From: Bdellovibrionales bacterium
Lineage (GTDB): Bacteria; Bdellovibrionota; Bdellovibrionia; Bdellovibrionales; Bdellovibrionaceae
Assembly (NCBI GenBank): GCA_005793345.1
Contig: SXSU01000016.1
Coordinates: 1 to 64,000 of the forward strand
Direction of reading: 5' to 3'
Length of the DNA: 64,000 nt
A model generated the notes under the pieces. That model was not told where the DNA came from, ran no database searches, and was given only the letters and a program-made list of their open reading frames with translations. Position 1 is the stretch's first letter. Each line of letters starts with the position of its first letter. Shown here piece after piece: positions 16,551-25,128 of this stretch. Position numbers and translations under genes: made by a program.

Positions 16551-17312
16551 ATTATAAATTATAAAATATATTTTTTCGTTTAATGAAGAACAATATTTTA
16601 AGCTGATTATTTTTCTGTTTCTTTGAAATAAAAACTTGGTATAATAGGGATTTTTATGACAGGTTTTTCCGATTGAATGTAAAACTTGAGTTGTGAGATG
16701 TGGATTTAAGTTTATATTTTTAGCTTGAACTCTCATAGAGTAGTCTACGTCCTCCCAATATGTGTGAAGTGATTCATCAAAAAGACCAACATCTTTAAAA
16801 GTCTTACTATCTAACCAAAAAGCTGTTCCAGGTACATAAAAATAACTAGAATTTAATTTTACAAAATTACTTGAACGTAAGTGGGAGAGCTTTCCTTTTT
16901 TAGGTTCAAATAAACCAATAACAGAATCAATAACATCTATTTTTCGTCGATAGATTAAAACAGAATATAGACCGGGTTCTGTGGGTGGAGCCTCTAAGTT
17001 AGTTAAAAGTGTGCAATCATTTGTAAGTAAAAATACCCATTGGTTTTTATTATTTTCAAATAAATTTGTAAAAGCAAAATTTACTCCGCCAGTGTAGCCT
17101 TTATTTTGAGTTTGGATTAAGTGATTTATTTGTGGAAAATCAAGTTGATGCTTTTTGATCCACTTTTGTTCGCTGCCATTATGAATTAAATAAATATTTT
17201 CGGGGGGATGAAATTTTAAAACTGAATTTACAGCACGAAAAGTGATTTCAGGATGATTATAACTTAATATAGCACAGGCAGCTTTTTTAAAATTTGGATC
17301 AGACATAAACAT
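16515..17312 (-). CDS. Family 2 glycosyltransferase
   Basis: 265 aa. GT-A fold glycosyltransferase like the COG1216 rhamnosyltransferase group. The N-terminus is AACAILSYNHPEITFRAVNS, then NKGYTGGVNFAF, LLTNDCTLL at the DxD position (here N-D), and the late acceptor motif FDESLHTYWEDVDYSMR containing the likely catalytic Glu-Asp. It transfers a sugar from a nucleotide sugar during surface polysaccharide or LPS synthesis. The two alternative ATGs (17312 and 17306) are equally plausible, with no strong ribosome binding site. The C-terminus is hydrophobic and aromatic, suggesting membrane association. A nucleotidyltransferase gene is divergent 188 bp away. Confidence 0.85.
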   Translation of the reverse strand: MFMSDPNFKKAACAILSYNHPEITFRAVNSVLKFHPPENIYLIHNGSEQKWIKKHQLDFPQINHLIQTQNKGYTGGVNFAFTNLFENNKNQWVFLLTNDCTLLTNLEAPPTEPGLYSVLIYRRKIDVIDSVIGLFEPKKGKLSHLRSSNFVKLNSSYFYVPGTAFWLDSKTFKDVGLFDESLHTYWEDVDYSMRVQAKNINLNPHLTTQVLHSIGKTCHKNPYYTKFLFQRNRKIISLKYCSSLNEKIYFIIYNLIFSFSKFFIF

Positions 17313-17500
17313 AAGAATTTATTTTCATAATAACTTTACAAAATTAAATCAACAATAATGATTTTTTATTTGCGGATACCGTTAAAAATATAAGTCTTTT
17401 TAAAATTAGATTTAGAAGATCTTCCTAAGCATAAATTAGTTGTTGTTTGATTCCTTATATTGTTATAGGCACTATTGGTGATCTAAAGGAGAATTTAATT

Positions 17501-18220
17501 ATGTCTATTAGTACATTTACCGCTCGTCGAAAATTAAATATAAAGGTTTTAATTCCAGCGGCTGGTTTTGGTACAAGAGTGGGTTCTCCTCCTGCTAAGG
17601 AACTCTTACTTCGAGAGGATACAAAAAAACCACTTATTCAATATGCTCTTGATATGGCAAGTAAATTTAATTTTGTAAGTACTGTGATTTCTCGAAATAA
17701 TAAAACCGAACTCAATGATTATATTTATTCATTAGATGCTTTTGATAATGATAAAATTGAGTTGTGTGGAATTAATTCATCAAAAGATTGGCAAGATTCA
17801 ATTTTAAAAAGTCAATCTTACTGGGGGGATTTTAATATTGTTATATTGCCAGATATAAGTTGGGATCCTGAGTTGACAGTAGGTTTTATAAAAGAAAAGG
17901 CTCAAGAAGGGGCAGATTTAGTTCTTGCAACTCATCTTATTGATAAATCCGAAATTAATCAGTGGGGTGTTATTTGTGAAAATACAAATGAGCCAAACAA
18001 TTTATTTTGGTGTGAAAAACCTAATGACATTCCACCAGATTTGCAAATGATTGGGGCTTGGGGGATTTTTGGTTTTCATAAAAAAATTGGGAAGTCACTT
18101 TTACAAAGTATACTCGAATCGCAAGATTCAAAAAGATTTTTTCAAGCAAATCAAAATGGTATATCGACCGCACGACTAACCCTTACACATTTTAAAGATT
18201 GGACTAGAGAGTTAATTTGA
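17501..18220 (+). CDS. Sugar-phosphate nucleotidyltransferase
   Basis: 239 aa from the ATG at 17501, which has AAAGGAG nine bases upstream. The frame is open further, but no other start has such support. The N-terminus VLIPAAGFGTRVGSPPAKELL is the nucleotidyltransferase signature (G-x-G-T-R and a catalytic Lys). LPDISWDPE supplies the metal-binding Asp. The family joins a sugar phosphate to NTP to make a nucleotide sugar. The exact sugar cannot be read from sequence. It may feed the divergent glycosyltransferase at 16515. It ends nine bases inside the convergent mlaD-like gene. Confidence 0.8.
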   Translation: MSISTFTARRKLNIKVLIPAAGFGTRVGSPPAKELLLREDTKKPLIQYALDMASKFNFVSTVISRNNKTELNDYIYSLDAFDNDKIELCGINSSKDWQDSILKSQSYWGDFNIVILPDISWDPELTVGFIKEKAQEGADLVLATHLIDKSEINQWGVICENTNEPNNLFWCEKPNDIPPDLQMIGAWGIFGFHKKIGKSLLQSILESQDSKRFFQANQNGISTARLTLTHFKDWTRELI

Positions 18221-19042
18221 ATTATTTGAGTTGTTTGAATTTATAGATTGTCTAAAAAGATTTCGCATTTCTTGCTTTTTAGAATCAGCACCTAGAAGTT
18301 GTTTCAGTTTTTCATGGAGAGTTGGATCTTTGATAAGTGCTCCGAGCGTTCCTTCACCTTTATCAATTTTATTCAAAATATTTTCAAGATGATTCATTGA
18401 TTGTGTAATTTTAGAAGGTTCATTTTCTGAAAATTTACCTCTTAGATCTTTTACCAACTTTTCAGATTCTTCTAATGTTTTTTTCAATTGTAAAGTCATG
18501 ACCTCTGTACCTAACAATATTTTTCCAATTTGGTTTTCAGTTGTTAATGATTTAGTAATTTTATGAATATCACTGATGATATCAAAAACTTGAGAAGCTT
18601 GGTCGCCTTTATCATTAATTAATGCCATAAAATCTACCGAAGGAGTCACTGGTAAAATAGAATCAGCGGGTAAAGGGTTTGCAGAGGGGAGACCTGGTTT
18701 AATAAAAATAAATTTATCCCCTAAAGCACCTTGAGTACGAATATCAACTTCGCTGCCTTCTGTGATTCGATTCGCAAATTCTGCTTCAACTTTTAAGGTA
18801 ACTTCAACTATATTTTCATTAGCAACCAAATCAATAGAAGTGATGTTGCCGATATTGATTCCTGTTAGTGAGACTATACTCCCAATTTGTAGTCCTTGAA
18901 TTTGTGGAAATCGAGCTTTATAATTTTTATATGAACTAAGAAATTTTCTACCACCTAAGAAAAAAATTGAAAGGCAGAGAACAATAAGACCTATTGTCAT
19001 AAAGAAACCAACTCTTGTTTGATGATCCTTAGTCATTTTCAT
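18212..19042 (-). CDS. mlaD: MlaD-like MCE-domain protein
   Basis: 276 aa. One N-terminal membrane anchor (residues 9-28) is followed by an MCE domain (about 38-118): FPQIQGLQIGSIVSLTGINI, then GALGDKFIFIKPG. The C-terminal part is helical, as expected for the pore-lining coiled coil, and ends in a repetitive Asn-Ser tail. With MlaE and MlaF it forms the inner-membrane complex that moves phospholipids between inner and outer membranes. Its ATG shares one base with the mlaF stop (TAATG), so it is translationally coupled. There is no mlaB or mlaC gene nearby, as in many bacteria outside gammaproteobacteria. Confidence 0.9.
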   Translation of the reverse strand: MKMTKDHQTRVGFFMTIGLIVLCLSIFFLGGRKFLSSYKNYKARFPQIQGLQIGSIVSLTGINIGNITSIDLVANENIVEVTLKVEAEFANRITEGSEVDIRTQGALGDKFIFIKPGLPSANPLPADSILPVTPSVDFMALINDKGDQASQVFDIISDIHKITKSLTTENQIGKILLGTEVMTLQLKKTLEESEKLVKDLRGKFSENEPSKITQSMNHLENILNKIDKGEGTLGALIKDPTLHEKLKQLLGADSKKQEMRNLFRQSINSNNSNNSN

Positions 19043-19767
19043 TAGAAGGCCTCGCCACTGATAAATTTTTTCATTTTGCTTTGTTGAGTTGTGTAAAATT
19101 CTTTTGGTGTCATTTCTTCTCCCACTTCACCCTTAAGTAATAAAATTAAACGATCGCAAACAGCTAAAGCTACTGGCATATCATGTGTAACTAGAATTGA
19201 AGTAACGCCATCACTTTTTAACTTTAAAATAAGTTCTTGAATTCTTTTTGTATTATAAGGGTCAAGTCCAGCTGTGGGTTCATCATATAACAATACATCT
19301 GGATTCATGACCATGGCTCTGGCTAAACCGACACGTTTTTGCATTCCCCCAGAGAGTTGATTTGGAGTTAAGTTTAAACTATCATGCAGTCCTAAGTTAT
19401 GTAAAGTTTGTACAATTTTTTCTGATATCAGTTCTTCGGTTAAATGGGTATGCTCTCTTAGTGGATAAGCAAGATTTTCATAAACACTTAAGGAGTCAAA
19501 CAATGCTCCTCCTTGAAATACATAGGCTACTTTTTTTCGAATTTCTTTTAAATCAAACTCATTCATTTTTGAAATTTCAACGCCATCAATATAAATTAAA
19601 CCTTGATCTGGTTTTTCAAGTCCAATCAGACTTCGAAGTATTACACTTTTACCAGTGCCAGACCCCCCAATAAGTCCAAGGCACTCTCCCTTTTTCACAT
19701 TGAAATTAACATTTTGATGAACAAGTTTTGTACCAAATGACTTTGCGAACTGCATAACTTTAATCAT
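19042..19767 (-). CDS. mlaF: MlaF-like ABC transporter ATPase
   Basis: 241 aa, complete ABC ATPase. Walker A is GGSGTGKSVI, the signature is LSGGMQKRVGLARAM, Walker B is VLLYDEPTAGLDP, and the switch His is in LVTHDM. The GMQKR version of the signature is typical of MlaF rather than importer ATPases. It powers the MlaE permease in retrograde or anterograde phospholipid transport at the inner membrane. It sits between mlaE (114 bp upstream) and mlaD (one-base overlap). Confidence 0.92.
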   Translation of the reverse strand: MIKVMQFAKSFGTKLVHQNVNFNVKKGECLGLIGGSGTGKSVILRSLIGLEKPDQGLIYIDGVEISKMNEFDLKEIRKKVAYVFQGGALFDSLSVYENLAYPLREHTHLTEELISEKIVQTLHNLGLHDSLNLTPNQLSGGMQKRVGLARAMVMNPDVLLYDEPTAGLDPYNTKRIQELILKLKSDGVTSILVTHDMPVALAVCDRLILLLKGEVGEEMTPKEFYTTQQSKMKKFISGEAF

Positions 19768-19881
19768 TTTGGTTTCCTTTCATTCTAGCCTTACAATCGA
19801 AGATTTTATTAGTATCTAAATATCTAATTATCTAAATTTTTAAATATAAAATTCAAAACTATATTTAATTCGAAAATAATT

Positions 19882-20652
19882 TTAATTCCATTTTTGAATT
19901 AGCCAAAAAAGTTTTGATAAGAAAAAATCCCCAACTAAAATTAAAATCGAAGATGTTACAACAGATTTGGTAGTGGCAGATCCAACCCCGTGAGTTCCAT
20001 CCTTTACGTTAAGTCCATAGTAGCAGGCAGGTACAGAAATAAATAATGCAAAGAAGAAAGTTTTACCAAATCCAGAGATGTAATCAGCAAATGCAATCGT
20101 ATTTATAGTCTTAATAAAATAAAAATTAGGATCAAGGCCAAGTTCAGTAGCGCCAATGATCATTCCCCCAGTCATTCCGATAATATTTGCAAAAACAACT
20201 AATATAGGAAGTGATATTAAAAGTGCGAGAACTCTTGGTATCACCACTTTTTGAATTGGTGAGGTGCCAAGTGCACGAATGGCATCTATTTGTTGAGTGA
20301 CCATCATTGAACCGATTTCAGAAGCAATTCCTGCGCCCACTCGTGCCGCTAACATCAGACTTGTAAACATGGGACCTATCTCGCGTATGACTGTGGCCGC
20401 AATGAGTTTCGGAACATACAGTTTACCACCAAACTTTTCTAAACCAAGACCAAACTGGAGGGACATGACCATTCCAATTGTTAAGGCTGTTAAAAAAACT
20501 AAGGGTATTGATCTTACTCCCAATTGATAAATTTGTTCTGCAACTAAATTAAAGAATACTTTACCACGAAACAATTCAAGTACGATTTCGTAACCCAAGA
20601 TGCTTACACCGCCGACGAGAAGAATAAATTCGTGGTAAAATGAAAAGGTCAT
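19882..20652 (-). CDS. mlaE: MlaE-like permease
   Basis: 256 aa, about five membrane segments. It contains the MlaE core: VFLTALTIGMVMSLQFGLGL, a periplasmic/helical stretch with EIGPMFTSLMLAARVGAGIA, and SEIGSMMVTQQIDAIRALG, the coupling helix contacting the ATPase. It is the transmembrane part of the Mla phospholipid transporter. Its start overlaps the stop of the upstream lipoprotein gene by four bases (ATGA), which ties that lipoprotein to this operon. Confidence 0.92.
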   Translation of the reverse strand: MTFSFYHEFILLVGGVSILGYEIVLELFRGKVFFNLVAEQIYQLGVRSIPLVFLTALTIGMVMSLQFGLGLEKFGGKLYVPKLIAATVIREIGPMFTSLMLAARVGAGIASEIGSMMVTQQIDAIRALGTSPIQKVVIPRVLALLISLPILVVFANIIGMTGGMIIGATELGLDPNFYFIKTINTIAFADYISGFGKTFFFALFISVPACYYGLNVKDGTHGVGSATTKSVVTSSILILVGDFFLSKLFWLIQKWN

Positions 20653-21230
20653 GGTACTATAAATCCTGTTAAAAAATTATCAAAGATATGTATTTCATCA
20701 TCAAAGTTATTTCTTAAACCGCTATAAAATAATTTATAACTGCATCCATTTTTTATTAGTAATAGATGGCGCTGTTTTAAATCTACGCCTTCAATTTGCC
20801 CCTCAGTAATTAAATCAATTGCGGGACGAGCATTGTAAACAATATTTTTTTGATCAATAATTTTTGCATTTTCAATGTTGTTGATTGCGTCCTGAGTTAG
20901 TGATTCTAAGGTTGGAGAATGATTTTGTGGACAGTCTGTTGAAATTCCAATTATATTCTTATTTTTTTTACTAATCCAAGAGTTATCAACAGTGGATGAT
21001 TCATTTTTTAAATATGGATTTTTAGGCTCATTGTATGTGAAATCAGAAGCTTTAATGGATTTTTCATTTCCAACTTTTACTGTCACACATGAAGCGTTTT
21101 GAATAATAAAAATAAATAGAAATAACTTGTTAGTTAAATTGAAAAAAAATAAACAGTTTTTGGATTTCTTAAAATTCCAAGTAATATTTTTTTTTAGTTT
21201 TAATTTTGTAGCAAAATAATTTTTTTTCAT
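20649..21230 (-). CDS. Putative lipoprotein at the head of the mla operon
   Basis: 193 aa, not recognised. A long basic n-region (residues 1-32, rich in Lys) precedes a hydrophobic stretch and a probable lipobox NASC at about residue 48. If that is the lipid-modified Cys, translation may begin later than annotated. The mature part has SPTLESLTQDAINNIENAKI and ends with a beta-rich region. It overlaps mlaE by four bases, so it probably works with the Mla complex, perhaps as an outer-membrane or periplasmic partner replacing MlaA or MlaC. That role is inference from position only. Confidence 0.6.
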   Translation of the reverse strand: MKKNYFATKLKLKKNITWNFKKSKNCLFFFNLTNKLFLFIFIIQNASCVTVKVGNEKSIKASDFTYNEPKNPYLKNESSTVDNSWISKKNKNIIGISTDCPQNHSPTLESLTQDAINNIENAKIIDQKNIVYNARPAIDLITEGQIEGVDLKQRHLLLIKNGCSYKLFYSGLRNNFDDEIHIFDNFLTGFIVP

Positions 21231-21326
21231 TTCATCTTAATATTCGGATGTTTAGATAAAATCTAAAGCGACATATAGAGTTTTCTAGTTAAATATTTCA
21301 ATTTTTAAAAAGATTGATCTAGTTAA

Positions 21327-22358
21327 TTACTTTTTGTCGAGGTAGTCTGGCACGACAAAAGCAGGGGTGTGTGGAAAATCATAACGATTTATTTTACTAT
21401 CGAATAAACCAACTGAGTCTGGTTTTTTTGAAGCTTCAATATAAACTTGATCCCAAAAGTGAGCAAGCTGTGTAGCTGCTCGAGCCATGTGTTTGATGAC
21501 AAGTTTTTCAAAACCATTTTTAACTATTGTGGGATCTTTTCGTTTTGCAGGGGTTTTAAGATCCATTCCCTTTTCAAATTTTAATTGAGAAGGTTCAATT
21601 AAATATTTTGAGTCTATTTTAAAAAGTTCTTTTAAATCATTGAAAGATAAAATTGATAGGGCCTTCATTTTTTCAACAATATTTGGTGAGTTTTTATCTA
21701 ATTTAAGTTCTTTTTCAGCGGTTACCAAGGCATTAGTTACTTTAACTAACAGATCAGCTTCCATATTAATTACGATTTGATTTTCGTAAAAACTATGGAG
21801 GCCACCATGGTTATTTTGCCAGCCATCATAGTTTGAAGTATTATGAAGTGGCTGTGCAGTGTCCCCAACAAAGTGACCCATTATTCCCATATAAATTAAC
21901 ATGTCATTAATATTTTTTTGTTGAATTGCCAAATTAAAAAACTGTTCAGTTCTCCACCATGAAGAACCAAGCTCTTGAGGTACAGAAAATACAATAGATT
22001 GTTTTATTAAATTTGTCTTATTAGAATATTTTGCAACATAATCTGCAAATTTTACTGGGACATCTTCTAAACGTCCACCAACTAAGTCTGGCTCTATAAA
22101 ATGTGTTGGAGAGCCAATTTCTGCTTGGGGTCCTTTTCTCCAATAAGTATCTGGAATATTACATAGGTAAGCCAGTGTTAACGTTTGATGTAAAAGATAG
22201 TTTTTTAAATCTTTATTTTTAACCCCATGAATTGCTGCTTCACAAATTACGGAGTGTCCCCTTGCTCCCCAGGAAAAAACTTTTAAAGGGGAGAACGATA
22301 AAATAGAAATAAAGATCAGGACAATATATAAATTTACTTTATTATTATTTCGATTCAT
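21327..22358 (-). CDS. Exported S1/P1-type zinc nuclease
   Basis: 343 aa. After a signal peptide (cleavage after VFS) the mature protein begins WGARGH, giving the N-terminal Trp and His zinc ligands of the S1/P1 nuclease family. IPDTYW supplies the Asp, SPTHF a His, and GHFVGDTAQPLH the H-x3-D-x5-H ligands. The last ligand pair reads LHSFYE, so the usual Asp is Glu. The family cleaves single-stranded DNA and RNA outside the cytoplasm and removes 3'-phosphates. In a predatory or scavenging bacterium it could digest prey or environmental nucleic acid. It stands alone between the mla operon and the small Lys-rich gene. A zinc phospholipase C shares the fold, but the Trp start favours nuclease. 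Confidence 0.85.
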   Translation of the reverse strand: MNRNNNKVNLYIVLIFISILSFSPLKVFSWGARGHSVICEAAIHGVKNKDLKNYLLHQTLTLAYLCNIPDTYWRKGPQAEIGSPTHFIEPDLVGGRLEDVPVKFADYVAKYSNKTNLIKQSIVFSVPQELGSSWWRTEQFFNLAIQQKNINDMLIYMGIMGHFVGDTAQPLHNTSNYDGWQNNHGGLHSFYENQIVINMEADLLVKVTNALVTAEKELKLDKNSPNIVEKMKALSILSFNDLKELFKIDSKYLIEPSQLKFEKGMDLKTPAKRKDPTIVKNGFEKLVIKHMARAATQLAHFWDQVYIEASKKPDSVGLFDSKINRYDFPHTPAFVVPDYLDKK

Positions 22359-22463
22359 TTTGACCTAATCCTTTATTTATAACTCAGGGAAATATCAAAA
22401 AATTAAGTTATCTATATTATGTCTAGTGCAAACATTTAGGTGATCAGACTTAATAAAAGATTT

Positions 22464-22580
22464 TTATTTTTTAGAACTGATCTTTTTTTTCTTTTTAGCA
22501 ATTCTGCTTTTGTGATGTTTGTTTGCTGGTTTTTTTGATTTAGCAGCTTTTTTTATAGCAAGTTTTTTTCTAGTTAACAT
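22464..22580 (-). CDS. 38-aa Lys-rich basic protein
   Basis: A small gene: 38 codons, ATG with GAAAGG about eight bases upstream, stop TAA. Sixteen residues are Lys, with two Arg and two His. It starts MLTRKKLAIKKAAKSKKP and ends KKKKKISSKK, with no acidic residue. This is the composition of an H1-like nucleoid protein or a ribosome-associated basic peptide. The 3' end has no clear terminator. It is unrelated to neighbouring genes and on the same strand as the nuclease and lipoprotein around it. The good ribosome binding site is the main argument for a real gene. Confidence 0.6.
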   Translation of the reverse strand: MLTRKKLAIKKAAKSKKPANKHHKSRIAKKKKKISSKK

Positions 22581-22725
22581 GGTTATGCCTTTCAAAGTTT
22601 AAGTAACTATTCATGGAAATCTCTATTTCGTAAAAGAACTATTTTAGATATAATCATGAATAGGTAACTCTTGTTAAAAATGAATTTGTATAAAGGATTT
22701 AGTAGGATGTCAATCACTCGTGTTT

Positions 22726-23151
22726 TCAATTTCCAACGTTTAGATCGCCACCTTTTGGAGTAAAATAAACCGTAATTGTTTGCTCGACTTCGATTTTACT
22801 ATTTTCTTTTGTCACACTAAAAGTGACTGAATGATTTTCATTTAAATTGCAGGAAGCACATGTATTATTATATTGAGAACAACTTCCTGCGAAGCTTAAA
22901 TCTGAGGCAGGTCCATTTTCATCATCATGAGTTGAAATACAGGCAAGTGATGTTACTTCATCATTGCTTGCACTTAGAGATAAAGAAAACTTAAGACACG
23001 CATCTGTTGGTGAACAGATAACTGAATAACCATTTTCAGATGTTTCTGGATTTTGATATTGAGAATTTGAACAATTTTGATAAGAAAGTAGAATCATAAT
23101 TATAAAACAAAATGAAATTAAAATCGAAAAATATTTTTTCAAAGGTTTCAT
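22726..23151 (-). CDS. Small Cys-rich lipoprotein
   Basis: 141 aa. Basic start, hydrophobic core and the lipobox SYQNC place the lipid-modified Cys at about residue 27. The mature part has six further Cys (VICSPTDAC, LACIS, AGSC, TCASC), probably three disulfides in the periplasm or at the surface, and ends in a beta-rich segment. No family recognised. It is monocistronic. A partial hairpin repeat lies about 70 bp upstream. Confidence 0.65.
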   Translation of the reverse strand: MKPLKKYFSILISFCFIIMILLSYQNCSNSQYQNPETSENGYSVICSPTDACLKFSLSLSASNDEVTSLACISTHDDENGPASDLSFAGSCSQYNNTCASCNLNENHSVTFSVTKENSKIEVEQTITVYFTPKGGDLNVGN

Positions 23152-23222
23152 TTAAATCTCCATGAATTTTAAAATCATAACTAATTCTAAATTATTTCAT
23201 TAAAAATAACTATCTAATTAAA

Positions 23223-23272
23223 TTATTTTCCTGTTGTTGGGGGTGATTTTCAATTACCCCGTATTATTATGA
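23223..23272 (+). repeat. Partial copy of the three-hairpin repeat (hairpin 2)
   Basis: TTATTTTCCTGTTGTTGGGGG, the GGGGTGATT-TTC-AATTACCCC hairpin (one mismatch), and a short GTATTATTATGAAA tail match the middle of the full repeat. The long first hairpin is absent. It lies just downstream of the nfu stop, so it may act as terminator for the SUF operon. Confidence 0.65.
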
Positions 23273-23296
23273 AACGATTTTTTTACTAGCTCTAAA

Positions 23297-23902
23297 TTAA
23301 CCATTAACTGGGATGACAGTAATTTCTTTTTGTAATTCATCTTTTAAAATACTTTCGATAGCCATGAGAGTTCCTTGGGTTGCACTTGGGCAAGTCCCAC
23401 AAGCTCCCTCATAATAAATCCATAGTTCGTCGTTTTCGTATTTTACGATTTCAATGTCTCCCCCGTCACCTTGCAGGCCTGGACGAATTGTACGGTCTAA
23501 AATTTCTTCGATTTCTAAAATTTCGGGAGAAAGATTTTCTCTTGATTTTCCTTTTTTAACCTCTGGAGCAGGATTGGGGTTATGCATTTTTATATCTCTA
23601 TTTATTACTGCACAGACTAATTCTCGAATATCTTCAATATCGACTTCTTCATTGTGTGTAATAGTAATTACATTTGAGAAAAAATGAATTTGTGTAATTC
23701 CTCTCAATTGTAATAGGTCATAGGCAAGTGGAATATTTGTACATGTTTCAGGATCTGAGTAAGTTGCCTTTCCAGTTGTTAGCACGGCTTGAGTCAGTAC
23801 AAATTTCCATGCATTGGGATTAGGGGTTGCAGAAATTCTGATACCAACATTTTGTTCGTTTGATTCATTATTATTGTTGTTGTTATTGTTTGTGGTGCTC
23901 AT
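23297..23902 (-). CDS. Nfu-type Fe-S cluster scaffold/carrier
   Basis: 201 aa. An Asn/Asp repeat at the N-terminus (residues 4-12) precedes an Nfu_N-like domain (TPNPNAWKFVLTQAVL ... about residues 22-105) and a C-terminal NifU domain (about 125-198): QGDGGDIEIVKY, then the cluster-binding CGTC in ACGTCPSATQG. It binds a [4Fe-4S] cluster between two subunits and delivers it to target proteins. It is the last gene of the SUF operon. Its start overlaps the sufS stop by four bases. Confidence 0.92.
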   Translation of the reverse strand: MSTTNNNNNNNNESNEQNVGIRISATPNPNAWKFVLTQAVLTTGKATYSDPETCTNIPLAYDLLQLRGITQIHFFSNVITITHNEEVDIEDIRELVCAVINRDIKMHNPNPAPEVKKGKSRENLSPEILEIEEILDRTIRPGLQGDGGDIEIVKYENDELWIYYEGACGTCPSATQGTLMAIESILKDELQKEITVIPVNG

Positions 23903-25128
23903 GTTAACATCTCCTGGGCTTTATTTAAGCCTTGAACTAATGAATCAATATCTTGAAATTCATTATAAATTGAAAATGAAGCGCGAATTGATCCTGTAAG
24001 ATTGTATTTTGTTAATAGGGGTTGAGTGCAATGGTGACCCACTCTTACTGCAATACCTTGCATATTTAGTAGTTGCCCGACATCTGAATGATGTAGTCCT
24101 TTTAAATTAAATGAAAAAAGAGAAGTTCTATGGTTCATGTTTGAGCCCACCCATTGAAGAGTTGAAATTTCATTTAATTTTTCAAAAGCTAGTTTTTTTA
24201 ATTGAGCTTGGTGGTTTAAAATCCAATCCCAACCCAATAATTCAATATATGTAATTGCAGCATGAAGTCCTATCGCGCCTTCTACATTTGGTGTACCAGC
24301 TTCAAATTTATATGGAACGACATTGAATGTTGTATGTTCAAATGTCACTCTAGAAATCATACTCCCTCCATATTGATAGGGGGGAAGTTTATTTAGCCAC
24401 TCTGATTTACCAAAAAGGACTCCAATTCCAAATGGGGCAAACATTTTATGTCCAGAAAAAACATAAAAATCGACATCTAATGATTGGACTGAAACTGGAA
24501 ATTTACCAACGGCCTGTGCGCCATCAACTACAATACAAGTATCAAATTTTCGTGCTAGTTTTGCAATGGACTCAATATCATTAATTGTACCAACGTGATT
24601 TGAAGCATGAGTTATTGCCAATATTTTTACTTTTGAATTTATAAATCTTGAAATTTGCGAAAGATCAAGGGTTCCATCTTCATGAATTGGAATATAATTT
24701 AATTTTAATTTTTTTCTTTCAGCTAAGATTTGCCAAGGGACTAAGTTACCGTGATGTTCCATTTCTGTAATAGTGATTTCGTCACCTTCAATAAGAAAAC
24801 CCTCTAAATGTTCAAGTGCGGTTGCAATTAAATTTATAGATTCAGTTGTGCCTCTTGTAAAAACAATTTCTTGTGAAGACTTTGCATCAATAAATTGCGC
24901 TACCTTTTCACGAGCTTGTTCATATAAATTTGTTGCATTATCGCTTAAGGTATATGCTCCTCTATGTACATTTGAGATTTCAAAAGTATTAAACTTTGTA
25001 ATTCGATCAATTACAAACTGTGGTTTAGGCGTTGTTGCTCCACTATCAAGATAAACTAGGGGTTTATTATTCATATTTTGTGTGAGTTGTGGGAAATCAC
25101 ATTTGCGACTTGATGGAATAGAAATCAT
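23899..25128 (-). CDS. sufS: SufS cysteine desulfurase
   Basis: 409 aa, class V PLP enzyme of group II. PLP Lys lies in FSGHKMFAPFGIG. The active Cys is in RVGHHCTQP near residue 355, the short-loop SufS form. GTTESINLIA and VDGAQAVGKFPV complete the cofactor pocket. It removes sulfur from L-cysteine for Fe-S cluster assembly. No SufE gene is visible in the window, so the sulfur relay partner is elsewhere or SufU-like. It overlaps sufD and nfu by four bases on each side. A second, IscS/NifS-type enzyme is at 47796. Confidence 0.95.
   Translation of the reverse strand: MISIPSSRKCDFPQLTQNMNNKPLVYLDSGATTPKPQFVIDRITKFNTFEISNVHRGAYTLSDNATNLYEQAREKVAQFIDAKSSQEIVFTRGTTESINLIATALEHLEGFLIEGDEITITEMEHHGNLVPWQILAERKKLKLNYIPIHEDGTLDLSQISRFINSKVKILAITHASNHVGTINDIESIAKLARKFDTCIVVDGAQAVGKFPVSVQSLDVDFYVFSGHKMFAPFGIGVLFGKSEWLNKLPPYQYGGSMISRVTFEHTTFNVVPYKFEAGTPNVEGAIGLHAAITYIELLGWDWILNHQAQLKKLAFEKLNEISTLQWVGSNMNHRTSLFSFNLKGLHHSDVGQLLNMQGIAVRVGHHCTQPLLTKYNLTGSIRASFSIYNEFQDIDSLVQGLNKAQEMLT

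Noticed and set aside
23223-23272. Partial repeat as an independent transposon end
   Set aside because: It is only the hairpin-2 module with no duplication or terminal inverted repeats around it.
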